A DNA stretch of 64,000 nt from the NCBI RefSeq assembly GCF_006874425.1, contig NZ_VIJZ01000004.1, forward strand, positions 434,001 to 498,000. Reading direction: 5' to 3'. This document shows, one piece after another, positions 37,126-44,726 of this stretch. A model generated the notes under the pieces. That model saw only the letters and a list, made by a program, of their open reading frames with translations. It ran no database searches and was not told the DNA's origin. This stretch comes from Paenibacillus ottowii. GTDB lineage: Bacteria > Bacillota > Bacilli > Paenibacillales > Paenibacillaceae. The position numbers were made by a program, and so were the translations under genes. How positions within the stretch are numbered: position 1 is the first letter of the stretch; every line of letters begins with the position of its first letter.

Positions 37126-37638
37126 CTAAGGGTTGTTAAACATCGGACCATCGACGGCAAAATCAAAATCATCAATATCGTACACATGTACAGGTACGGA
37201 AGCTTCGATAATGCGGTGGATCCAGTCCAATTGATCAGTCAGAATGGGTAATGCCTCACGCTGAGCTGTCAGCACCAGTTCGGTTTCAATCGGATCAAAA
37301 TATTCTCCGTAATGCGCCGTATCAACAGCATTAATGACAATGAGTGATGTATTGGCGTCGAATAGGATAGGCAAGCTTTTCGCCCAAGGCATCTGAAGGG
37401 CGCGCCGAATTTTTTTCTGATTCAACGGCTCTTCAAAATAACTGATCAACGCACTTACCTTTCGCTTCACATGTTGATCGTCCATAGGGTTATCCATGAG
37501 AGGCTCTGTACTGTCCTGAAATTCGTACAGCTCTAGCAGTGATGTGTAAGGCACTATATATTCCACAGGGGCGGGAGATGTAAGCAGCTGGCCGTAGATA
37601 GCCACCATTACAGCTTCCGTTACAAATTGTCGAGACAT
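37126..37638 (-). CDS. Conserved hypothetical protein
   Basis: A 170-residue soluble, acidic protein that I do not recognise. It has a helical N-terminus (MSRQFVTEAVMVAIYGQLL), a middle with FEEPLNQKKIRRALQMPWAKS and a C-terminus rich in aspartate (VYDIDDFDFAVDG). There are no membrane segments or metal motifs. CAGGAGGC lies just before the ATG on the minus strand, and a terminator follows the stop. It is monocistronic. Confidence 0.7.
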   Translation of the reverse strand: MSRQFVTEAVMVAIYGQLLTSPAPVEYIVPYTSLLELYEFQDSTEPLMDNPMDDQHVKRKVSALISYFEEPLNQKKIRRALQMPWAKSLPILFDANTSLIVINAVDTAHYGEYFDPIETELVLTAQREALPILTDQLDWIHRIIEASVPVHVYDIDDFDFAVDGPMFNNP

Positions 37639-37759
37639 CAGTCAAGCCTCCTGCATTTACCAAATTATGCGATAAGAGTATAACACAAAGCGGGGCTGAA
37701 TTCAGCCAGATATGCAGATTGCTATCATTGTTGGCGTTTCTAAAGAGCAGCCCAGAAAT

Positions 37760-38203
37760 TTAGGAGCGGCCGATTAATAAGGAGAGCAGTCCGGCTGCAA
37801 TCAGAGGACCAACAGGAACTCCTTTAAAGAAGGCAACGCCAATGACAGTCCCGATCAGTAAACCTGTCACAATCATGGGCTGTCCGGACATCAGAGTTAC
37901 TCCGCGGCCGCCCAGGTAGGCTACCAGAATTCCGATACCAATCGCAAGCAGGGATTTCCAGTGCAGGAAGGACTCTGTCACCTGATTGATGCTGATTTTA
38001 CCGCTGGCTAGCGGGGTCATGACCCCGATCGTCAAAATAATAATCCCGATTGTCAGGCCATACTTCTCAAGCCAGGGAAAAGCAGTATAAAAGCTGGTTA
38101 CCCGCAGCAGCAGTAGTACAACCATAGCAATCGTCACGGTTGAGTTGCCGCTGATAATTCCAAGACCAGCCAGTACCAGTAAGATAAGGGAGCTGTAATC
38201 CAT
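37760..38203 (-). CDS. DUF441 (UPF0756) membrane protein
   Basis: A 147-residue hydrophobic protein with four to five helices and glycine-rich turns ([19 protein letters not shown] and [19 protein letters not shown]). It matches DUF441/UPF0756 (B. subtilis YtwI), function unknown. It follows ypdA by 22 bases on the same strand and probably shares its transcript. Confidence 0.85.
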   Translation of the reverse strand: MDYSSLILLVLAGLGIISGNSTVTIAMVVLLLLRVTSFYTAFPWLEKYGLTIGIIILTIGVMTPLASGKISINQVTESFLHWKSLLAIGIGILVAYLGGRGVTLMSGQPMIVTGLLIGTVIGVAFFKGVPVGPLIAAGLLSLLIGRS

Positions 38204-38225
38204 TCAGTTGTTCTCCTTCAGTCGT

Positions 38226-39197
38226 TTAACTTTGGATATGTTCGGCGATCTGACGTCCGTGCCAGCGACCTGTTTCAATAAACACTTCATTGGCATTGCT
38301 GCCTGAAGCGATGACCCCGGCGACATATATGCCTGGGATATTAGTCTCCATCGTGGCAGGATTAAATTCAGGTTTGTCCAGATCTTCAGCCATGTGGACA
38401 CCGACTGATTCCAATAATTTTCGTTCCGGGTGGAAACCGGTCAGTGCCAGTACAAAATCGTTTTCGAGTTGGAACGCTTCCGCGTTCAGCGGAGTAACGA
38501 TGACGTGGTCTGGATGAATTTCGGTAATGCGTGCGCCTAAATGCAGCGTGATTTTCCCTTTTTGTACCATACTGTCAAACAATGGACGAACCCACGGTTT
38601 GATATGTGGAGACAACTCGTTTCGGCGGTAAACCATATCAATTGTGGCACCAACACGCACCAATTCCATCGCAGCATCTACCGCAGAGTTACTGCCGCCG
38701 ATGACTGCGACCCGGGTTCCTGTATAGGGATGGGCTTCGCTGAAATAGTGAGTGACTTTATCTAATTGTTCCCCAGGGATGCCCAAATAGTTTGGATGAT
38801 CAAAATATCCCGTAGCCACTACGACATAGCGTGCTGAATAGCTCTTGGTTATTTCCCGTTTGCTTAGGGTATGTACGGTAAATGTACCGTCTTCTTGGCG
38901 CTGAATGGATTGAGCCTCCTCATAATGCTGAATGTCCAGGTTATAATGTGAGGCTACTTTACGATAATAAGCTAGTGCTTCATGTCGGAAAGGCTTGTCG
39001 TTGGGAGTGCTGAACGGAATATCACCGATTTCCAAGAGTTCGGCGGTGCTAAAAAACTGCATATTTGTCGGATACAGAAAAATGGAGTGAACGATATTGC
39101 TTTTTTCAATAATGATCGTTCGCAAACCTCTGCGGCTGCATTCGATTGCAGCGGATAGTCCGCAAGGACCACCACCGATAATGATTACGTCGTGCAT
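38226..39197 (-). CDS. ypdA: Putative bacillithiol disulfide reductase YpdA
   Basis: A 323-residue FAD/NAD(P)-dependent oxidoreductase. FAD-binding GGGPCGLSAA is at the N-terminus and NAD(P)-binding GGSNSAVDAA in the middle; FYLPTNMQFF-like residues (FLYPTNMQFFST) are typical of YpdA. The family reduces bacillithiol disulfide (Bdr) in Bacillales and uses a single conserved cysteine, here the C in GPCG. AGGAGGTT precedes the ATG on the minus strand. Confidence 0.9.
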   Translation of the reverse strand: MHDVIIIGGGPCGLSAAIECSRRGLRTIIIEKSNIVHSIFLYPTNMQFFSTAELLEIGDIPFSTPNDKPFRHEALAYYRKVASHYNLDIQHYEEAQSIQRQEDGTFTVHTLSKREITKSYSARYVVVATGYFDHPNYLGIPGEQLDKVTHYFSEAHPYTGTRVAVIGGSNSAVDAAMELVRVGATIDMVYRRNELSPHIKPWVRPLFDSMVQKGKITLHLGARITEIHPDHVIVTPLNAEAFQLENDFVLALTGFHPERKLLESVGVHMAEDLDKPEFNPATMETNIPGIYVAGVIASGSNANEVFIETGRWHGRQIAEHIQS

Positions 39198-39386
39198 TTG
39201 GATGAACCTCCAGTGTATTGGTTTATTTCGTCAGTTTTGTAGGGTTAGATTAGTTTGACGATTAAAAACAAATCTCAGGAATTGACGCAAATAGCTCAGT
39301 ATGTGAGAAGTTTTCAAATAATAATCCTACCGCAATGTGTGCACAATATCCAGCCGTTTTCAGAAAGAGATGATGAGAGGGGAGAA

Positions 39387-39415
39387 TTGACAGACAATTT
39401 TAACAAACATATAAT
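39387..39415 (+). promoter_or_regulatory. Consensus sigma-A promoter with AATTG-ACAGA-CAATT repeat
   Basis: TTGACA (39387-39392), 17-bp spacer, TATAAT (39410-39415), a perfect consensus. The -35 sits inside the inverted repeat AATTG-ACAGA-CAATT (39385-39399). The same 13 bases TTGACAGACAATT recur at 40127. Confidence 0.85.
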
Positions 39416-39491
39416 TAGATAAACTTCTATTTAGGTAAGATGAATTTGTTTGCATAGCAAATCTGTATTAGTGAAGAGAGGTGCAGTCACG

Positions 39492-40088
39492 GTGCAACTA
39501 GATAAAATGGTCAATTATCATAAAGCACTTGCGGACCCGACGCGTATGCGAATATTACTTCTTTTATCCCGTGGGGAGATGCATGGCCAAGCTTTGGCGA
39601 AAAAGCTGAATCTGTCGCAGCCTACAGTTACGCATCATGCTTCCAAACTCCGTGAGGTTGGGTTGATTAAGGAACGACGTGATAAAAATACAGTGTATTT
39701 TACATTGAACCCAGAACTGATTCGGCAGCATGCCGAGGCGACGGTGCGTTTTATTTTTGAAAAAGGAGAGGAAGAGGAACAGATGTCGGAACTGAATGAA
39801 ACACTGGAAGCAACGGTCTTACGCAATTTTTTTGCCAAGGACGGTAAGTTGCGTCAAATCCCTGCCCAATATAAGAAGAAATTGATCGTACTTCAGATGC
39901 TTGCGGAAAAGCTGGAGCCAGGCCGCATCTACCCTGAACGTGAACTAAACGAGTGGATCAAGCAATACCATGAGGATTTTGCGACAATTCGGCGTGAACT
40001 GATCATGCATCAGTTTATGTACAGAGAGCGGGAAATGTACGAATTAAACCCGCGTGAAATGTGGACACGATGGGATCAGGTCCGTTAA
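39492..40088 (+). CDS. ArsR-type HTH regulator with DUF2087 domain
   Basis: A 198-residue transcription regulator. The N-terminal winged helix (about 5-85; KALADPTRMRILLLLSRGEM and LSQPTVTHHASKLREVGL) is ArsR-like. The C-terminal DUF2087 domain (about 125-195, DGKLRQIPAQYKKKLIVLQ and EREMYELNP) is common in such Bacillales regulators. No cysteine metal site is visible. GTG 39492 follows AGAGAGGTG by eight bases. Identical 13-base elements at its own promoter and at the promoter just downstream suggest it may control both. Confidence 0.85.
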   Translation: MQLDKMVNYHKALADPTRMRILLLLSRGEMHGQALAKKLNLSQPTVTHHASKLREVGLIKERRDKNTVYFTLNPELIRQHAEATVRFIFEKGEEEEQMSELNETLEATVLRNFFAKDGKLRQIPAQYKKKLIVLQMLAEKLEPGRIYPERELNEWIKQYHEDFATIRRELIMHQFMYREREMYELNPREMWTRWDQVR

Positions 40089-40126
40089 ACGAAACTCAAG
40101 ATAGTTTAAAATGTTTGGAATTGGCC

Positions 40127-40155
40127 TTGACAGACAATTCATGGACTTGTATGAT
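40127..40155 (+). promoter_or_regulatory. Sigma-A promoter before the small peptide and terminator pair
   Basis: TTGACA (40127-40132), 17-bp spacer, TATGAT (40150-40155). It shares TTGACAGACAATT with the promoter of the upstream regulator. Confidence 0.8.
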
Positions 40156-40185
40156 AAAGGAAATTTTAGGAGGAGGCGATGTTAT

Positions 40186-40257
40186 ATGCGTACGAACATG
40201 AGTGAATGGGTTCAGCAGCAGAATGACTTGTCTCCCGCACGGACGATGCACAGCTAA
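40186..40257 (+). CDS. 23-residue peptide, possible leader peptide
   Basis: ATG 40186 follows AGGAGGAGGCG and encodes a 23-residue peptide beginning MRTNMSEWVQQQ and ending ARTMHS. The stop TAA (40255-40257) lies inside the 5' arm of a hairpin (GCTAAAGACT with AGTCTTAGC near 40275-40283). A second hairpin (TTGGTT/AACCAA) and terminator 1 follow. The strong RBS, own promoter and position before structured RNA favour a regulatory leader or small protein. No family recognised. Confidence 0.5.
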   Translation: MRTNMSEWVQQQNDLSPARTMHS

Positions 40258-40313
40258 AGACTGTTTAGATCTATAGTCTTAGCGTAGCAGTTGGTTGGAC
40301 AGTAGAACCAACG

Positions 40314-40348
40314 AAATCCGCAGGGAGTGATTCCCTGCGGATTTTTTT
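40314..40348 (+). terminator. Terminator 1 after the 23-residue peptide
   Basis: AATCCGCAGGGA pairs with TCCCTGCGGATT, 12 bp, then seven T. Confidence 0.9.
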
Positions 40349-40451
40349 ATGGTCAAGTGTTTTGTTATCCAGTTGTTGCTATTGAGAGTAGTCCGAGTAA
40401 GACTGCTTGCATAAGTGAACGAACGGATCACATTGCCTGAGCTGTATACCC

Positions 40452-40479
40452 TCCGCAGGGGTTTCCCTGCGGATTTTTT
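40452..40479 (+). terminator. Terminator 2, near-copy of terminator 1
   Basis: TCCGCAGGG-GTTT-CCCTGCGGA followed by six T. Its 3' half CCCTGCGGATTTTTT equals that of terminator 1, so arms can pair across the two. No separate promoter is clear between here and the GTPase gene. Confidence 0.85.
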
Positions 40480-40563
40480 GCGTTGTTTGCTTGCGGAGAG
40501 AAAATGTACGCCTATTGAGTAACGCTACATCAAAAAATCAAACATGATTTCAGGAGGAAAACA

Positions 40564-41661
40564 ATGAGTATACATGAATACGGTTGGTCTGATTACTGGA
40601 ACGGTTTTTGGAATCAATGGAAGCAAAGCAATGAGGAACGCGCAGGAGACACACAGCTACGTCCTGCCCGTTTGATTGCTGATTATGGACAAAAGGTGAA
40701 GCTTATCACGATGGATGGGGAACGTTGGGGAGCCGCTTCAGGTAAGCTGCGACATACTATGGTTGACCCAGCAGAAATGCCGGCGGTAGGAGATTGGGTG
40801 GTCATCACTACATCGGATGAAGTATCAGATGCAGTAATTCATGCTGTCCTGCCACGCAAAAGTCAAATATCTAGACAGGCTGCGGGTTTTGAGACAAAGG
40901 AGCAATTGATCGCGACCAATGTGGATACCCTTTTCCTTGTAAATGCGCTGAATCATGATTTTAATATGCGCAGATTAGAACGATATTTAATTATGGCTTG
41001 GAATAGTGGCGTAAACCCGGTTGTCGTGTTGAGTAAGAGCGATCTTTGCGATGATGTCCAACAGCGGGTTGCAGAGGCAGAGGGGGTTGCTCCTGGAGTA
41101 CCTGTTATCGTGATTTCTGCTTTGCAGAACGAAGGCAGAGAGCAGCTGGAGGCGTTTCTTCAACCAGGCGCTACGGTTGCTTTGACCGGCTCTTCCGGTA
41201 GTGGCAAATCCACAATCGTGAACTGGCTCTCTGGGGCTGATGTGCAACTGACACAAGATGTGAGGGAGGAAGACAGCCGGGGCAGGCATACAACTACGCA
41301 CCGACAGCTTTTTCCCATTGCAAAGCAAGCGGTCCTGTTGGATACCCCCGGTATGCGCGAGCTTAATCTATGGGATGATTCCACAGGCGTAGCTCATACT
41401 TTTGCCGATATTATAGAAATAGCGCAGCAATGTCGTTTTGCCGACTGCAAGCATAAGGGAGAAGCTGGCTGTGCGGTGGAGGAAGCGATCCAAAGAGGAG
41501 AATTGTCGGAGTCCAGAGTGAACAATTATCGCAAGATGCAGCGGGAATTGGAATATCAGGCGCGCAAGGAAGCAGATCGACGAAGAAAGGATAGCCGTTC
41601 AAGTACAACCTCAGGCCGAAGGGATCAGCGAAGCGGTTGGCGACGTGATGTAGAGTGGTAA
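40564..41661 (+). CDS. rsgA: RsgA-family ribosome small-subunit GTPase
   Basis: A 365-residue circularly permuted GTPase of the RsgA/YloQ family, which checks 30S subunit maturation. It has an N-terminal OB fold, NALNHDFNMRRLERYL, G4 as SKSD, P-loop GSSGSGKST (about 213-221), G3 DTPGMRE, and a C-terminal zinc knuckle CRFADCKHKGEAGC. It ends in a Ser/Arg-rich tail. The N-terminal addition with several Trp (YGWSDYWNGFWNQW) is unusual, and the gene is not next to prpC-prkC, so this is probably a second copy. CAGGAGG precedes the ATG. Confidence 0.9.
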   Translation: MSIHEYGWSDYWNGFWNQWKQSNEERAGDTQLRPARLIADYGQKVKLITMDGERWGAASGKLRHTMVDPAEMPAVGDWVVITTSDEVSDAVIHAVLPRKSQISRQAAGFETKEQLIATNVDTLFLVNALNHDFNMRRLERYLIMAWNSGVNPVVVLSKSDLCDDVQQRVAEAEGVAPGVPVIVISALQNEGREQLEAFLQPGATVALTGSSGSGKSTIVNWLSGADVQLTQDVREEDSRGRHTTTHRQLFPIAKQAVLLDTPGMRELNLWDDSTGVAHTFADIIEIAQQCRFADCKHKGEAGCAVEEAIQRGELSESRVNNYRKMQRELEYQARKEADRRRKDSRSSTTSGRRDQRSGWRRDVEW

Positions 41662-41743
41662 GCTGAGCTGTTATGAAACATCGTTTGTAGAATGATAAGA
41701 AAATCTATGTTGTAGTCGGCATATAGTGTAAAGGGGTGAATAT

Positions 41744-42082
41744 ATGCCGAACTACAGCATTGTGGTGGATTTATCGGATCGTCGTCTATATTTAAAAGAT
41801 GGAAATCAGACCGTTCTTAGTTATCCAGTCGGTATTGGAAAAGTGGCTACACAGACACCAAATGGGCAATTTACGATTATTAACAAACAGCCCAATCCGG
41901 GCGGGCCTTTCGGAGCATTTTGGATGGGGCTGTCCAAGCCGCATTATGGCATTCATGGTACCAATGAGCCATGGTCCATTGGCAAGTTGGTGTCACATGG
42001 CTGCATTCGAATGCACAATAAGGATGTGCTGGAGCTTCAGGAGAAGGTAAGCATAGGTACGCCGGTCACGATACAGTCATAG
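41744..42082 (+). CDS. L,D-transpeptidase (YkuD domain)
   Basis: A 112-residue protein consisting only of a YkuD catalytic domain. The active site [11 protein letters not shown] and [11 protein letters not shown] contains the HG and SHGCxR motifs with the nucleophilic cysteine. There is no signal peptide or LysM domain, so export is unclear; short cytoplasmic-looking YkuD proteins occur in sporulating species. AAAGGGG precedes the ATG. Confidence 0.88.
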   Translation: MPNYSIVVDLSDRRLYLKDGNQTVLSYPVGIGKVATQTPNGQFTIINKQPNPGGPFGAFWMGLSKPHYGIHGTNEPWSIGKLVSHGCIRMHNKDVLELQEKVSIGTPVTIQS

Positions 42083-42199
42083 CAGCTAGACATGATAGAT
42101 CCTTTCGTCTGCTGTAAACGTTGGCATCCTTTCATATGGCTGTATCTGATACGTGCATTTCATGCGACCGACCGTAACTTAAAGTTAGATACTGTCTAG

Positions 42200-43219
42200 T
42201 TACGATTTGGGTTGGACTTGGACACGGGCTTCAATCCGTCTGGAGCCCTTTTTGTCATCTGCGGATTTAACTAATGATCCTGCAAGATGTTCTCCTTGTG
42301 TACCGTAAGCTTGTTTGGCGTTGCTCCACATGTCTTCATTCGGCTCGAAAGTTATAACCAATGCGTAGCGGTTGGCCAGGCTCGGCTTTTTGACTCTCAT
42401 ACTAAAAGAACCGTCAGGCATGACTTTGGTTTGATCATCGTAGCCAAATTGCCATCGTCCCGGAAAATCAATGGTCAGCTTGACGTCCGACCCTTCCAGC
42501 AAATTGCTGCGTGCATATACATGATAATAATTACCTTTTTGTTTCACATCAGGTTTAATCCACACTTGAGGACTACCATAGTCCTTTGGTTTGTTCCAGA
42601 CAGGTTTAATTAAAGAGACATGTCGGTCTTGCTCAGGATCAAATTCAGCACCAATCCGAATTTCTTGCAAAAGATGTTCGTTTTCTTCGTATTGATATAC
42701 ATAAGGACCTTCCAATTTGTTTCCACCATTACCATACAAATTTCGTATTTCTTGGTCTTGGTCATCTGGTCGGAACAGGACCGTCAGATCCATACTGCCC
42801 TGAATACCAGGTCGGTGTACTTGGAGTACAAAACTTCCGTCCTTTTGAATAGTTGCCTCGTCCGTGTATCCAGTTAACAGAGTGTTTTTGACCGCAAGAT
42901 TCCCTTTAATCCGTGCTCCAGCCGGCAGGTTGGAATGTCCTGTCACTCTCACGGTATTTTTATCTATATTTACGTCACCTGATATTTCGACATAGCTGCT
43001 CCCTTGCTGATGTACTATCGTATCATTGGCAGCTCGTTCATCAAGGGTTGATGCGGCTTGGCTTGGATTACCCGTTACGGTGTAGGCACGTGCTTCCGCT
43101 TCATGTTGGGCCATACTCCGAGTCGAGGCTTTTTCCCTGCTGCATGCAGCTAGTATGATTAGAATTAAGGACGTACATAAAAGCTTCCAGCCTATTTTCA
43201 TCATCTTGTACTTACTCAT
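42200..43219 (-). CDS. Lipoprotein with two similar beta domains
   Basis: A 339-residue predicted lipoprotein: the signal ends LAAC (lipobox, C about residue 26). Two related domains follow. VRVTGHSNLPAGARIKGNL with a QKDGSFVLQVHRPG segment and a FRPDDQDQEIRNLYG segment recur as YHVYARSNLLEGSDVKLTI, MPDGSFSMRVKKPS and FEPNEDMWSNAKQAYG. This indicates an internal duplication of an approximately 90-residue unit. Function unknown. AAGGAGCG lies before ATG 43219. It is monocistronic and its neighbours give no clue. Confidence 0.8.
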   Translation of the reverse strand: MSKYKMMKIGWKLLCTSLILIILAACSREKASTRSMAQHEAEARAYTVTGNPSQAASTLDERAANDTIVHQQGSSYVEISGDVNIDKNTVRVTGHSNLPAGARIKGNLAVKNTLLTGYTDEATIQKDGSFVLQVHRPGIQGSMDLTVLFRPDDQDQEIRNLYGNGGNKLEGPYVYQYEENEHLLQEIRIGAEFDPEQDRHVSLIKPVWNKPKDYGSPQVWIKPDVKQKGNYYHVYARSNLLEGSDVKLTIDFPGRWQFGYDDQTKVMPDGSFSMRVKKPSLANRYALVITFEPNEDMWSNAKQAYGTQGEHLAGSLVKSADDKKGSRRIEARVQVQPKS

Positions 43220-43431
43220 GATTTTTGCTCGCTCCTTGTCCGTAGCTTTCAGGTTTAACTAAAAAAATTCGAAACTTTATGTATTTACCCTATTTAAAGG
43301 GTTTGTAATCCAGCTTGCTTTATCTACTAAAAGCGTACGTGTTTAAACAACAGGTGGAATGGTTAAAAATGGATAGCCTGATTATCCCCTTGATAAGCAA
43401 GGGTAGCTTGCTGTAAAGGAGCCTGAGTCAT

Positions 43432-43581
43432 ATGTCCATTGACCGTTTTATCTTAAAAAAGTTGGACAACTGCCGGGAAGAACATACACGCGCTAATTTA
43501 CTAGAGCTGTTTAGAATACGAATCGAGAAGGCGCAGAATAAAGAACGAGGCGGTAAAAAAGGTTATCGCAGAATACTATAA
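43432..43581 (+). CDS. Small basic protein, 49 residues
   Basis: ATG 43432 is preceded by AAAGGAG. The product starts MSIDRFILKKLDNCREE and ends GYRRIL: strongly basic, helical, no membrane segment. A terminator at 43649 follows. I recognise no family. The good RBS and terminator support it, but it is short. Confidence 0.55.
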   Translation: MSIDRFILKKLDNCREEHTRANLLELFRIRIEKAQNKERGGKKGYRRIL

Positions 43582-43648
43582 AATAGAGTTTGATCAAATG
43601 ATAGGCTGCGGTAAGTCACATGTAGTAATGTTTTAAAACCGCTGATCT

Positions 43649-43681
43649 GGAGAGGGTGCTGAAATGCCCCTCTCTTTTTTA
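43649..43681 (+). terminator. Terminator after the 49-residue gene
   Basis: GAGAGGG pairs with CCCCTCTC, then six T. Confidence 0.75.
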
Positions 43682-43694
43682 TGTTATTTCAAAC

Positions 43695-43721
43695 AAAAAA
43701 AGTCCCTCTTAATAGAGGGAC
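43695..43721 (-). terminator. Minus-strand terminator
   Basis: GTCCCTCTATTAAGAGGGAC followed by seven T on the minus strand. The stop codon of the next gene lies within its loop. Confidence 0.85.
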
Positions 43722-43948
43722 AATGCTAGTGAATCATTTTCACTAACGCTATGCAGGATGGCTTCACAACCGACAATCTCTATACTGATCAAAGAGTTAA
43801 GACATTTTTGAAGGGCGCGCTTGCCGCTAGAGATTTTATTCTCCAAAGTATTACTTAGAAGTTTTAAGGTTTTTTGTACCGGTTGCTTATTTTCTTGATT
43901 GAAGTATACGGGAATACGTTTGTTTTGAAATGTAATTAATGTTCTCAC
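43709..43948 (-). CDS. Hypothetical 79-residue protein
   Basis: GTG 43948 follows GGTGAGGTG by five bases on the minus strand; the product starts MRTLITFQNKRIPVYF and ends SLALSLY. The closely placed terminator overlapping the stop supports a real gene. It contains a lysine-rich helix (KTLKLLSNTLENKISSGKRA). No family recognised. It is divergent from the Esx operon. Confidence 0.6.
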   Translation of the reverse strand: MRTLITFQNKRIPVYFNQENKQPVQKTLKLLSNTLENKISSGKRALQKCLNSLISIEIVGCEAILHSVSENDSLALSLY

Positions 43949-44230
43949 AAAAATCACCTCACCTGAGTTATTTCATGGCTTTATTGTAGTGTCCGTTTCT
44001 TAAAATTACCTTAAAAACACCTTATAAAAACATAAAGGTCTGAAAAATTTACAAAGTGTTCACAACAATTTGGGTAACAATCGAATTTAGTTCTAACTAA
44101 TCGATAAAATGACGTAAGTATTCAAATTAAACTTTTTAAATATATATTTTTAATCCATATGACTCTACCCTTACTTTGTAACATGACTAAAGTCACTGTT
44201 TTATTTTAAGTGTAGGCATTTTGTAACAAA
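43949..44230. other. A/T-rich gap between the 79-residue gene and the Esx operon
   Basis: About 280 bases, very rich in A/T (for example TTTTTAAATATATATTTTTA near 44130), without a convincing reading frame. It separates two divergent transcripts and is the natural site for their control elements. I found no clear operator. Confidence 0.6.
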
Positions 44231-44259
44231 TTGACAGTCTAATAGGTGGATGCTACAGT
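44231..44259 (+). promoter_or_regulatory. Sigma-A promoter of the Esx operon
   Basis: TTGACA (44231-44236), 17-bp spacer, TACAGT (44254-44259). Confidence 0.75.
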
Positions 44260-44338
44260 TACGATAGCCATATTTCCGTAGAAATTGGCTTTTTGCGTGA
44301 ATATTGTTATATAGATTAAGGATCGGGAGGGATGGCAG

Positions 44339-44659
44339 ATGATCCTGACCGTGCTTTCAGGACGACAGGAAACAGAGTGGTTTGATATTGAGGTAGCCGA
44401 TGAATACTCGGTGGAACATTTAAAATTGATGCTGGGTGTGCGCATTTTTGGTGAGCCTCCGGCTGAAGGCATGCAATATATTATGGAAGCAAAGTTTCCA
44501 GAAGGACTTTGGTTCAGAGTGGAGGATAACCAGCTACTCATAGGAGCAGGTTTGCGAGAAGGCTGTACTGTGCGCATTCAACGAGCTTTTTCGACAACTC
44601 AGGACGAGGCGCCTGTATACGGAAGGCGTTCCTTGTTTCAAACTGAAAAAAATGGGTAA
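44339..44659 (+). CDS. EsaB/YukD-like ubiquitin-fold protein
   Basis: A 106-residue protein with the beta-grasp pattern of EsaB/YukD (ILTVLSGRQETEWFDIEV, then YSVEHLKLMLGVRIF, then LREGCTVRIQRAF). It is somewhat longer than YukD (79 residues), with a charged C-terminal tail. In type VIIb secretion EsaB is a small essential cytosolic component. GGGAGG precedes the ATG. It is first in the operon, with essC 67 bases downstream, as in other Esx loci. Confidence 0.8.
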   Translation: MILTVLSGRQETEWFDIEVADEYSVEHLKLMLGVRIFGEPPAEGMQYIMEAKFPEGLWFRVEDNQLLIGAGLREGCTVRIQRAFSTTQDEAPVYGRRSLFQTEKNG

Positions 44660-44726
44660 ATACACACATGAAATAATATGAAACCTTGGTAAAATGAAAT
44701 AGTAAGCGAAAAGGGGGACTTTTGTC

